Of a stretch of 54,429 nt of DNA, positions 25,301 through 31,930 are shown one piece after another; positions within the stretch are counted from its first letter, which is position 1; every line of letters starts with the position of its first letter. Below the pieces are notes generated by a model that saw nothing but the letters and a program-made list of their open reading frames with translations, did no database searches and had not been told where the DNA came from. Position numbers and translations under genes: made by a program. The DNA lies in assembly GCF_014750655.1 (NCBI RefSeq), contig NZ_JABBXD010000016.1, forward strand, positions 1 to 54,429, given 5' to 3'. The stretch comes from Salinimonas profundi (GTDB taxonomy: Bacteria > Pseudomonadota > Gammaproteobacteria > Enterobacterales > Alteromonadaceae).

Positions 25301-26508
25301 CTTAGCCTGCCATCGTCTTCCAATAGCACAGAAGCGTTTTTATGGTTTTTCAGGTTGGTTGCGCCTGATAACAGCCTCTGGCCTATGCCCAGTTTTACAG
25401 AGGCAGAATAGTAAGTGATTGCCCCAGAGAACCTATCTTTAAGATTTCCGTTATCATCAAGCAGAATATCAGAGTCACCCACTCGGCGAAGATTGGTCAA
25501 TGGCTCAGTCAGCATTCCAAAGTTATCAATCATAATCCCATTGAAGGAAAAAATTATCCCGGGCTTAGTGAAGGTCGTTCCGGTGTTATCCACCAAGTGA
25601 CCGGCATTTGACTGAAAAACTACGTTGTTTTCCCATCTTGCCGGAACACCGCGAGAGTCGGTTATTTCTCGCTCTCGATTACGAAAAACGAAATTGCCTG
25701 AGTGTCGAATTGGTCTTGCATCTACAGTTACTAGTTGTGACTCGCTAGTTATATAGATGTCAGTTGTATCTACTTGCACCATGTTTCCGGCTCTATAGGC
25801 GAAATATCCATTAGCAAGCAGCACAACGCCATCATGAGTTAACAATTGTCCTCGCATTGGGATAAGATTAGTTTCTTTATCAATGATTTCACCATCCACA
25901 CTTAAGAAGAGCTCACCAACACCCGCCATATCGACTGGCCGATTGTCTGACCAAACAATGCCCCCGCTATCAGACAATTTTACGTCTTGACCATGAAGCT
26001 TTAGTTTTTGCTTATCGTCAGAAACCAGGTACCGATCTGCGGCAACATAAATATCACTATCACCAATTTGTGTTATCAGGTCGTTATCACTATCAAACTC
26101 AACGCCGGCACGCGACAAACGCGCATGAAATTCGGCATCTGACATTGTGCACCCACATGTAGAGACATCGGCATCTCCCCCGGCTATTGGCTCTGGCTTC
26201 TTTCCATCTATAACAAAAGGAATATGTACACCGTTCTGCGTCCGGATTGCTCGGTCGTAATTTTCTTTATTTTTTTGCTCAACAGCTTCCTTATAAGCAT
26301 TCGACTTTTCTGCACCAACATTCACTACAGAGTTAGATGGTGTTGCCTGAAGCGGCGTTTTAGCGCCATCTTCTTCGGAGCTCGTGACAATAAAGAATAT
26401 GACAAATGCTAAACTAACAGCGAAAAGAACGCCGCCGGCAACAAACAAAAAGGGGCGATTTGAAGGTGCTAGCAAAGCGCTGGTGTACTTATTGATTTTA
26501 TTGCGCAT
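22333..26508 (-). CDS. icmE: IcmE/DotG (TraO-like) core channel protein with long repeat region
   Basis: About 1391 residues from the ATG at 26508, chosen because AAGGAG precedes it and the overlap with icmK is short; an upstream frame to 26619 is inside icmK. There is one span at about residues 18-42. A region of some 900 residues built of degenerate units follows (patterns such as DENGNPL, NGKPV, GDSDIY, DGKLL), then a charged linker. The C-terminal VirB10-like domain, about 1190-1391, ends with VNRPVTVKIPQNTEMVMKIF. DotG spans the envelope and forms the inner channel. Legionella DotG is about 1050 residues, so the repeat region here is longer. The units are protein-level repeats, not DNA-identical ones. 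Confidence 0.9.
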   Translation of the reverse strand: MRNKINKYTSALLAPSNRPFLFVAGGVLFAVSLAFVIFFIVTSSEEDGAKTPLQATPSNSVVNVGAEKSNAYKEAVEQKNKENYDRAIRTQNGVHIPFVIDGKKPEPIAGGDADVSTCGCTMSDAEFHARLSRAGVEFDSDNDLITQIGDSDIYVAADRYLVSDDKQKLKLHGQDVKLSDSGGIVWSDNRPVDMAGVGELFLSVDGEIIDKETNLIPMRGQLLTHDGVVLLANGYFAYRAGNMVQVDTTDIYITSESQLVTVDARPIRHSGNFVFRNREREITDSRGVPARWENNVVFQSNAGHLVDNTGTTFTKPGIIFSFNGIMIDNFGMLTEPLTNLRRVGDSDILLDDNGNLKDRFSGAITYYSASVKLGIGQRLLSGATNLKNHKNASVLLEDDGRLSVDIGKGSVQSGLLKNSNGVAYDRNGHLLSRPGKLSQKGTSDVFISSDGLLASVGGKPLLFKHKDMFLDFNTYLPNKLIGLRTYDLAPVTDKQGNRLYIDELGRFVTKDNKLAQIGVDLTSSEGIVLSSTGEMMMDRDARKPVLSKSGEQLFYNGKAVFEGVNGQLFDADGNPIFDEHGGPLRLNEQGFIVDENGELSGMHGFSTKSGKIDPKTEQFDVIKPLLGPDGKQVYRNGKPVFRKGNILLDENGNQLRDESGSLLTVAPDGTVQNEFGVPDAAINDQLTNPSHGSGNHKSASVPKELVTLNGKPLTHNGKQVYRRPDGALVYANGEAVKGGDGRELYLDENMRLKDKTGKEAISPWDEGALSTIANGGFEAVNPLGRSYESGFIKTEDGYILDKNGKPLTYKGKNVRVGADGRIYDEDGNIVTDSKGNPLFMNDKGEIITEDGEPVKEAIFEDGDGRLIFGNGKPVTSAMKKIGDSDVYITRDGKLLDKEGRPFKYNGKAIEIDPETGRLIDENGNPLRDPRGNSLYLSEAGEFITKDGKKASGITPVDAQGVALGADGKLLAGSKQLTKIPGTEYYKSEEGLVVDENGKPVLRDGKHVYVDATNQLVDRLKRPIRYRGQRLRLDGRGQVVGANGDSIIIDEKPVTLSNLDLLSDDGLAKDSENNVTPPSLPEEPAEKSDVTNVSSKDTEENKDLGKQAEETQTDDGKIKLSAVDQAARSRFGERVASYIAAMEKTAKSYEKNITPTFKPTDVTTAKVPGMPSQESTQVSPVGSDSNTGAKSIGPQSQIVEPTGSTFFVATTHALNTDFNDRLEVEIHMPFPDHPLHLAKAYAIVDLVYDNAVLKFNQICPLELKCFSTEGLALDPSTASAGMAAEVDDHFWYRFGGVFLASFGTGVADGVANSQDRTQITDSIPGSTSTTTIVEGLNYAEIALQGVGEVGRALLPSLAERVNRPVTVKIPQNTEMVMKIFTHITDKDLPTKH

Positions 26509-27436
26509 AACTGACGCGCTCCTTTTGAAAATAGACAGACACTGCATTGCCGTTGTCAGTAGTGAAAAGCAAAGATGGGAGGTAGGAAATTTCATAAGCG
26601 GTATAACCGCCTGGACCATGACGCACGCTAAGAGGATCTACCCCGTGCACATGTAAATTAGTTAAAATATAAAGTAGGTTACCGCGCTGCCAGGCGCTTA
26701 CATCCTGATGGGAGCTTTGTAATTTCTTAAATTCATTCGGTAAACCGACCCCTCCATGAAGTACCTTTTGCATATATGGCTCATTGGACATCATCGCGTG
26801 GTTATCATCTGATATAATATCCTTTGATGTATTGGGCCCGAGTTGGGGGATTTGTAGAGTCAATGACGAATGATATTTCTGTTTGTCTGCCACAAGTTCA
26901 AGCGTAATCAATTCATCTATGCCTTTAAGCCCAACAGTCAGATTTGAAGACCCGACCCGAAACTTCCCATTCACACGAAGTTTATTCGAGGTTTCGCTGA
27001 TAACCTGCTTTACATCAAATTCTCCCGAAGAGCCTGTTGTTTGGTACATTACCGGCCAGACGTTACCTGCCGCATCAATAAATGAAACATGGGTATCCCA
27101 ACCCGGTGTGATATAAATTCGATATGGTTTAGCTGCAGGTGAGATATCAAGTGCATCGACTTTGCGTATGGAATCTGCCGGCTTTTGACGTTTCAACGCT
27201 TCGGCCTCTGAACGTTTTCTCTCAACATATTGCCTGAGCTGCTCCGGCGTCATTTTGAAATTTCTTTCTAGAAAGATTTCAAAGGCCAGATCCTTCATTT
27301 CTTCATCTGTTAAGTCAGTTGCCTGAGCTTCGTCTGTATAAGGGACGACATCAGCCGGAATAGGATCTTTATTTTGATTAGCCTGTGCACCAGTGGCCAA
27401 GACCAGAGCGAGGAAAGAGAACGCTTTAAGTTTCAT
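26498..27436 (-). CDS. icmK: IcmK/DotH (TraN-like) outer-membrane core protein
   Basis: A 312-residue secreted protein with a Sec signal (MKLKAFSFLALVLATGAQA). A helical region with RNFKMTPEQLRQYVERK near 55-70 is followed by a beta-rich C-terminal part containing the DotH-type WPVMYQTTG and ITLELVADKQKYHSSLTL segments. DotH forms the outer-membrane ring with DotC and DotD around DotG. It lies between icmL and icmE, as in Legionella and IncI plasmids, overlapping icmE by about 11 bases. DotC and DotD are not seen in the window and may be encoded outside it. Confidence 0.85.
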   Translation of the reverse strand: MKLKAFSFLALVLATGAQANQNKDPIPADVVPYTDEAQATDLTDEEMKDLAFEIFLERNFKMTPEQLRQYVERKRSEAEALKRQKPADSIRKVDALDISPAAKPYRIYITPGWDTHVSFIDAAGNVWPVMYQTTGSSGEFDVKQVISETSNKLRVNGKFRVGSSNLTVGLKGIDELITLELVADKQKYHSSLTLQIPQLGPNTSKDIISDDNHAMMSNEPYMQKVLHGGVGLPNEFKKLQSSHQDVSAWQRGNLLYILTNLHVHGVDPLSVRHGPGGYTAYEISYLPSLLFTTDNGNAVSVYFQKERVSYAQ

Positions 27437-27442
27437 ATGTTC

Positions 27443-28162
27443 TTACTCCCCGCTAACAGACTTTATAAAGTAAGCGTCGACTGCCAGGCCTTTCTCGTTG
27501 TGCTTTCGTGAAACGCGTTTAATCAGAAAATCTACTGTGTATTCACGCCCATTCGTTTGTTGCTTACCCCCTCCCATATACCATGTGAAGTTCAACCTGA
27601 CCTGCCATGTAAGCGTGTCTTCATTAAAATTGACAATTTCAGGTGCCGCGCTTGGCTCAGCCCAGCTTGAAAGGCGATCATCGCGTATTTGAGTAAGTAT
27701 CAGGCTATTTAAGAGGCTTCTTTGATAGTTTTCGAAAGCAGTATGAGTCGTAAACTCTCTTTCTAATGACACTGTATGTTCGATATAGTCAGTGAAAGAT
27801 AGCTTATGAAATTGCTTCATCTTCTTCACTGCAAAAATCATCACATCTTCATCAGTAACCGAAGGAATATTTGTAGGTTGAAGCTCTGTCATATTGTTTT
27901 TGCTATCAAGTAGGTAGGCGAGAGTTTGAACAGGTCGGTTTGCTGAGATATTCAGTCCAATAGCCAGAGAAACCACTACTAACCCCAGAAAAACTGCAAA
28001 TCCCAGCCAGACTTTGTTTAAGCGACGCAAAAACGCATTACGGTCCAGAACAATTTGAGATGGATAAACCCCCGTGTCTTTATGTGCCACCCTCAAATTT
28101 GTTTTGGCCCCGAAAAGCAGTTCTAACTCTTCGTTATATTTGTTTTCGTTTTCTGAACTCAT
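27443..28162 (-). CDS. icmL: IcmL/DotI (TraM-like) inner-membrane protein
   Basis: A 239-residue protein. A cytoplasmic N-terminus of about 48 residues precedes one span (WLGFAVFLGLVVVSLAIGL, about 52-71) and a periplasmic NTF2-like domain (about 95-239). The domain has the family segment VRLNFTWYMGGGKQQTNGR near its end. This is DotI/IcmL, which with its shorter paralogue DotJ forms an inner-membrane platform. It overlaps the preceding dotJ-like gene by four bases and is followed by icmK after 6 bases, the conserved order. Confidence 0.87.
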   Translation of the reverse strand: MSSENENKYNEELELLFGAKTNLRVAHKDTGVYPSQIVLDRNAFLRRLNKVWLGFAVFLGLVVVSLAIGLNISANRPVQTLAYLLDSKNNMTELQPTNIPSVTDEDVMIFAVKKMKQFHKLSFTDYIEHTVSLEREFTTHTAFENYQRSLLNSLILTQIRDDRLSSWAEPSAAPEIVNFNEDTLTWQVRLNFTWYMGGGKQQTNGREYTVDFLIKRVSRKHNEKGLAVDAYFIKSVSGE

Positions 28163-28824
28163 CGCTTTATAGTCCCCAAATCACTGATTAACAGTCCTTC
28201 AATAGCTTCGTCACGCGACACGCGTTTAAATGTCAGTTCGAGTATTACTTTATTGCTTTCAGCCTCTCCGGAAGGCCCTACAGCGGTCTGAACCAATCTA
28301 ATCTGATATTTGATAAATAGATCCCCATCGACGATAAACTCAGCCATGAGGTCTGCATTTCTAATTGTTGCAGCGGTAATGATGTAATTGTTTTTTTGAA
28401 TTCGTTCGAATGCATCGGCATCTTGAAGCGGTCGTCTGTAAACAGCTTCATAGGTTTTATCGTCCACAAAAAGTGAGCGTCGTTCCTGCATCTGATTTTC
28501 AAGATTTAAAAAGTGAAAATTCATTAACCGCATCGCATACTTGTCGGCTAACGCGGCAGAAAATGCTAAAGAGTTTTCAAGATTGAATATGGGAGGAATG
28601 ACTTTTGTGTTTCCCTCCTCATCAACCAGTACCGGCTCGCTTAAGCGTAATTCAGTTGCATCAAAGGCTAGAGTTAGTCCCAGGCCGACAATAACCGCCA
28701 GCAATCCTGACGATAAAAGCATTTTGCGCTGTAGCTTTTTTTGCATTAGCCGGTTTTGCTTCAAAGCGTATTCCAGCAACTCATCGGTGATAGTCACCAC
28801 CTGGGGGGCATTCAATGTCGTCAT
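28159..28824 (-). CDS. dotJ: DotJ/IcmM-like paralogue of IcmL
   Basis: A 221-residue protein of the same design as IcmL: a short N-terminal cytoplasmic part, one span (LLSSGLLAVIVGLGLTLAF, about 36-54) and a periplasmic NTF2-like domain. ILELTFKRVSRDEA aligns by eye with the VDFLIKRVSRKHNE end of IcmL, so the two are paralogues. In Legionella the gene before icmL is icmM/dotJ, which agrees. Legionella DotJ is short (about 94 residues) and lacks most of the periplasmic domain, while here the domain is complete, closer to a second DotI. Confidence 0.75.
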   Translation of the reverse strand: MTTLNAPQVVTITDELLEYALKQNRLMQKKLQRKMLLSSGLLAVIVGLGLTLAFDATELRLSEPVLVDEEGNTKVIPPIFNLENSLAFSAALADKYAMRLMNFHFLNLENQMQERRSLFVDDKTYEAVYRRPLQDADAFERIQKNNYIITAATIRNADLMAEFIVDGDLFIKYQIRLVQTAVGPSGEAESNKVILELTFKRVSRDEAIEGLLISDLGTIKR

Positions 28825-29210
28825 GCAGGCATTGACTCGCTGCTATTTACCCAAACGACACCGAGTTTTTTTAAATATTGAACACATGCGTAAATAGCGA
28901 GAGCTTTTTCACCTTCACTTGCGTTGTTAAGAAAGCCTGTAAAGAGAACCTCTGACCTGTCTGATTCATCTGACTGCCCTTCAATCGGCAAGCTTACTTC
29001 CACATTGCCTGAGTTACCTGATAGCGAATCAGGAATAACATCAGCGTTTATTGAGCGAATAGTGCCGGTTAAATGCGCTATAAATTGCGCCAGCATGTAG
29101 ACACGATTTTGCACGGGTATTTTGAAAAATGGTTCTTCCCAGTTTGCATTAACTCTAATTCCACCACTGGAAGGCTCTGCTACCTTCATACTTAAAACTA
29201 AAGATTTCAT
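28821..29210 (-). CDS. Unknown first gene of the icm operon
   Basis: A 129-residue soluble protein with no signal peptide or span, not recognised. It ends in the four-base overlap ATGA with dotJ and is preceded by GAGGGTG at good spacing, so it is translated with the operon. A serine/acid-rich loop (about 75-95) divides two folded-looking parts. It could be a cytoplasmic assembly factor or chaperone such as those found beside other icm genes, but resemblance to IcmQ, IcmR or IcmS was not seen. Confidence 0.6.
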   Translation of the reverse strand: MKSLVLSMKVAEPSSGGIRVNANWEEPFFKIPVQNRVYMLAQFIAHLTGTIRSINADVIPDSLSGNSGNVEVSLPIEGQSDESDRSEVLFTGFLNNASEGEKALAIYACVQYLKKLGVVWVNSSESMPA

Positions 29211-29356
29211 AATTCACCCTCGCACAATTTGTGGAGCGAATATTCTTTTAACCGCCCTCTTCTCTCAACCACAAACCCGATTTATCGACCTTATTACCTG
29301 TATGCCGGCACGACTGCTCTTTAGACTGACTATAGAAAATTTAAGAAGGGTATCGA
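29211..29356. promoter_or_regulatory. Divergent promoter region between the icm operon and the plus-strand block
   Basis: The minus operon starts at 29210 and the plus genes at 29357. On the minus strand TTGAGA (near 29276) and an AATATT region (near 29250) could be a -35/-10 pair with about 18 bases between them. The palindrome CACAATTTGTG at 29223-29233 would lie just after the start point, a good place for a repressor. AAGAAGG before 29357 is the ribosome site of the plus gene. The promoter call is by eye only. Confidence 0.4.
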
Positions 29357-30391
29357 ATGAAGTCTTTAGTTTTAGTGGTTTGTATATTGGTGAGTATTCC
29401 TGCTTCAGTGTTCGCTGACACCTTTTCAGACTACCTATCTACCGCAGAACGCAGAGGCAAGGGACTCGTTACCACTTACTTTGGCGCAGGCTCTTATGTA
29501 AAAAGCTTTAAGCAGGTCCCTGGTGGAGCATTTAAATTGGATGCTGTATCTAAAGAAGGCGAGTCTCTTTCTTTATTTATGCTTGGTGATTTCGAAACAC
29601 TTATTTATGGCCAGATGATCACGCCACACATAGCTGATAAAGCACAAGCTGGTGGACTACCGGTATTAGAGCAAATAGCAGAACGCAACAAAAAACGTAT
29701 CAGCTTGAGGAAAAAAACAACCGAGTTCGTTGCAAAATACAGTGCCGGTACCGCGGCAGCATTGCTCAATGACGATAACTTTGAGAAAGACACTACTGAG
29801 CCACCAGCTGCACATTTGGCCACGCCCCAATCACAGAGTGAAGAGGAATCTGACAATGTAATCTTGGATAAAGTCAGGGGGTTACAACATGTACAGTTAG
29901 GCGAAGGAAACAGAGAGCTATTTTTGTTTATGGATCTTAACTGCCCCGCTTGCCAACAAGAATTACCTCACCTTATTGAGATGTCAGAATCCCGTTCAGT
30001 TAGCATCAAAGTCATACCGGTTGCGTTTGTTAAACCACAAGATTCAACTGACAAAGCTATTCATCTTCTTAGCGAAACGAATTCAAAAGCGCGAATAGAT
30101 AGGCTAAAGCTCCTTGCACAACGAAAATCATTTAGTCAGTTGGTCAGTGATAACAAGTCAGTGGTGAATATCAAGGCGGCCCAAAGTCTGCAGCAAAACA
30201 ATAAAGTTTTTAATTCACTTCCCAATATTGCCACCCCCTATTTTGTTGCAAATACCAGCTACGGATTAATAACCCGGGCTTTGGTTTCTGAAGCTAAAGT
30301 CGAGCAGTTAATTGATGCAATAACGCCGATTGCAGCACAGACAATGCAAAGTGGCGGTCCGGCTGTATCCACTAACGCAGATGACATTTAA
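29357..30391 (+). CDS. Periplasmic DsbC-like thioredoxin-fold protein (TrbB-like)
   Basis: A 344-residue protein with a Sec signal (MKSLVLVVCILVSIPASVFA). An N-terminal domain of about 130 residues could serve for dimerisation as in DsbC. After a linker, a thioredoxin fold carries FLFMDLNCPACQQELPHL, with the active-site CPAC at 196-199. The conserved cis-Pro region is probably ATPYFV near 290. It should isomerise or form disulfides in the periplasm. IncI-type plasmids carry a similar DsbC-like transfer protein (TrbB). Likely clients here are the cysteine-containing secretion proteins of this element (IcmD-like, IcmG-like, the 53130 gene product). Confidence 0.78.
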   Translation: MKSLVLVVCILVSIPASVFADTFSDYLSTAERRGKGLVTTYFGAGSYVKSFKQVPGGAFKLDAVSKEGESLSLFMLGDFETLIYGQMITPHIADKAQAGGLPVLEQIAERNKKRISLRKKTTEFVAKYSAGTAAALLNDDNFEKDTTEPPAAHLATPQSQSEEESDNVILDKVRGLQHVQLGEGNRELFLFMDLNCPACQQELPHLIEMSESRSVSIKVIPVAFVKPQDSTDKAIHLLSETNSKARIDRLKLLAQRKSFSQLVSDNKSVVNIKAAQSLQQNNKVFNSLPNIATPYFVANTSYGLITRALVSEAKVEQLIDAITPIAAQTMQSGGPAVSTNADDI

Positions 30392-30424
30392 CCTCATTGC
30401 AGGTGAAAAATAAGAAGTAATGTT

Positions 30425-31927
30425 ATGGCAAATTTAATCGACGCAACGGACCCGTCCATTTATCAGTACGCCAAGCCCAATTGGGAGAGCGTGTACAGCA
30501 AATTTCAACCCTACGTGATGGCTTTGCCACAAGTAAAATCTGGGGGCGTTAGTAAGCAGCAGGCGAGCAACTGGCTTGAGGTAGGCGCCAAGCTGCTTAA
30601 AGAGTCAGAATTACGGAGACTTATGGTTGAAAGCTCAGGCTTCACCGCACGTGATATTCGAGCACTTTGGGCGCACAAACATAATGAGTATTACCCAAAG
30701 TACGAAGCAACTGAGGTTTATCGTCAAAAGCAACTAACCGCTATTCGCACCCCTGATATTGCACTGCAGGATGAGGGTTTTCTAAAAGCTGTATTGCGCC
30801 AGGTGGCAATGGAAAAATACGGTTTTTCAGACGTTCAAGACGTTGTAAGTTCGCAATCAGCAAACCAATTAGCTAACCGGATTCCTTGGGCAGTCAAAAA
30901 AGACGTGCTACTTGGCCAGATAGATAACACGATTTTCACCTATGACGTAAAAGTTGGTTATGAGCAGACACTAACGCATTCAGACAGCATACGTCATCAC
31001 TTCAACCATTTAGCGCTTGCCGATAAGAATATTGAGTCAGGCCACAGCGACCAATACAACTTTTCTGTTTCACCAGAGCTGACAAAAACAATTACAGATC
31101 TTGCCAAGCAGAAAGGCGACGGTTGGCGCCTGGCAATTGAGCTTGCAAAAAGCGCTGAAAAAATGGGGATTGGGGTAGATATTTCGAAAGAGCGCATCTC
31201 CCCTACCCCGGAAATATTTCAAACGTTATTAACCGTTGGCAATGAGCACTGGGCAAATATCAAAAACGGGGTTCAGCCCACTTTTCAGGCAAAAGTTGAA
31301 TCAACATACACCCCAGAAGAAGCAACAACTTATAGACAACTCGCTCAACAATATACTGTTTCTAAAATGGCCAAAGAAGTTGCAGAGGAGCAATTTAACC
31401 ATACGCGCGATGAATTAACTCGCTTGGTAGGAATAGAGCGAGCAGGAACAGCTACGCCGCATCCTCTTGTAGCGGCATCCGGTAAGAGCAACTTTGACAT
31501 AGCATCCGCGGTTAACCGTCTTCAAAGCCAAGGCGTTCCAGAAGATTTCTACAAGTCTGCGACTTACGACATTGATGCCCTTGTTAAAGCGGCTGAAGCA
31601 AGTGGCGTAGATACAAATCAATACAAGTCATACGGACAAGCAGATAAGAGCAAAGTATTAAGTTCTCTTGAAATGGTTGGCATCAGTAAGGACGCCTTCA
31701 CCACGCGAGACATTCACATCCATTTCACCAGTCAGACCCGTGGCGTTTTAAGCGAAGTTAAGTCACAGGCGCGAAACCTGGTTGAGACACACTATGAAGC
31801 GATGAAAACGAACGTCGCTAACAACGATTTACTTAAAGCAGATTCCATCTCGAAAAAGCTTCAACCGCAAGAGCCAGTCGAGCTCAAGGAAGCAGTCGAC
31901 GAACAAAATACATTAGGCATGGGCTAA
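30425..31927 (+). CDS. 500-residue unknown protein upstream of the giant gene
   Basis: A soluble protein of 500 residues with no signal peptide, span or recognised motif. It is helix-rich throughout, with a central stretch rich in Lys and Glu. The ATG has AAGAAG a little way upstream. The gene is separated from the 4582-residue giant by only 3 bases, so the two are almost certainly cotranscribed and translationally linked. The C-terminus ends NTLGMG, a tail resembling those of the giant (QPSMGM) and of the ~216-residue protein after it (NTDMGMN). It may be a cofactor or co-exported partner of the giant, comparable in position to DarA-type proteins that accompany DarB. That role is inferred only from context. 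Confidence 0.75.
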   Translation: MANLIDATDPSIYQYAKPNWESVYSKFQPYVMALPQVKSGGVSKQQASNWLEVGAKLLKESELRRLMVESSGFTARDIRALWAHKHNEYYPKYEATEVYRQKQLTAIRTPDIALQDEGFLKAVLRQVAMEKYGFSDVQDVVSSQSANQLANRIPWAVKKDVLLGQIDNTIFTYDVKVGYEQTLTHSDSIRHHFNHLALADKNIESGHSDQYNFSVSPELTKTITDLAKQKGDGWRLAIELAKSAEKMGIGVDISKERISPTPEIFQTLLTVGNEHWANIKNGVQPTFQAKVESTYTPEEATTYRQLAQQYTVSKMAKEVAEEQFNHTRDELTRLVGIERAGTATPHPLVAASGKSNFDIASAVNRLQSQGVPEDFYKSATYDIDALVKAAEASGVDTNQYKSYGQADKSKVLSSLEMVGISKDAFTTRDIHIHFTSQTRGVLSEVKSQARNLVETHYEAMKTNVANNDLLKADSISKKLQPQEPVELKEAVDEQNTLGMG

Positions 31928-31930
31928 CTT

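Noticed and set aside
22333..26619. Treating the icmE repeat region as a DNA repeat array or CRISPR
   Set aside because: The units are similar only at protein level, vary in length and DNA sequence, and lie within one long reading frame.
26509..26619. Upstream extension of icmE to 26619
   Set aside because: It lies within the icmK coding sequence, lacks a ribosome site, and the ATG at 26508 has AAGGAG before it and leads straight to the expected N-terminal span.
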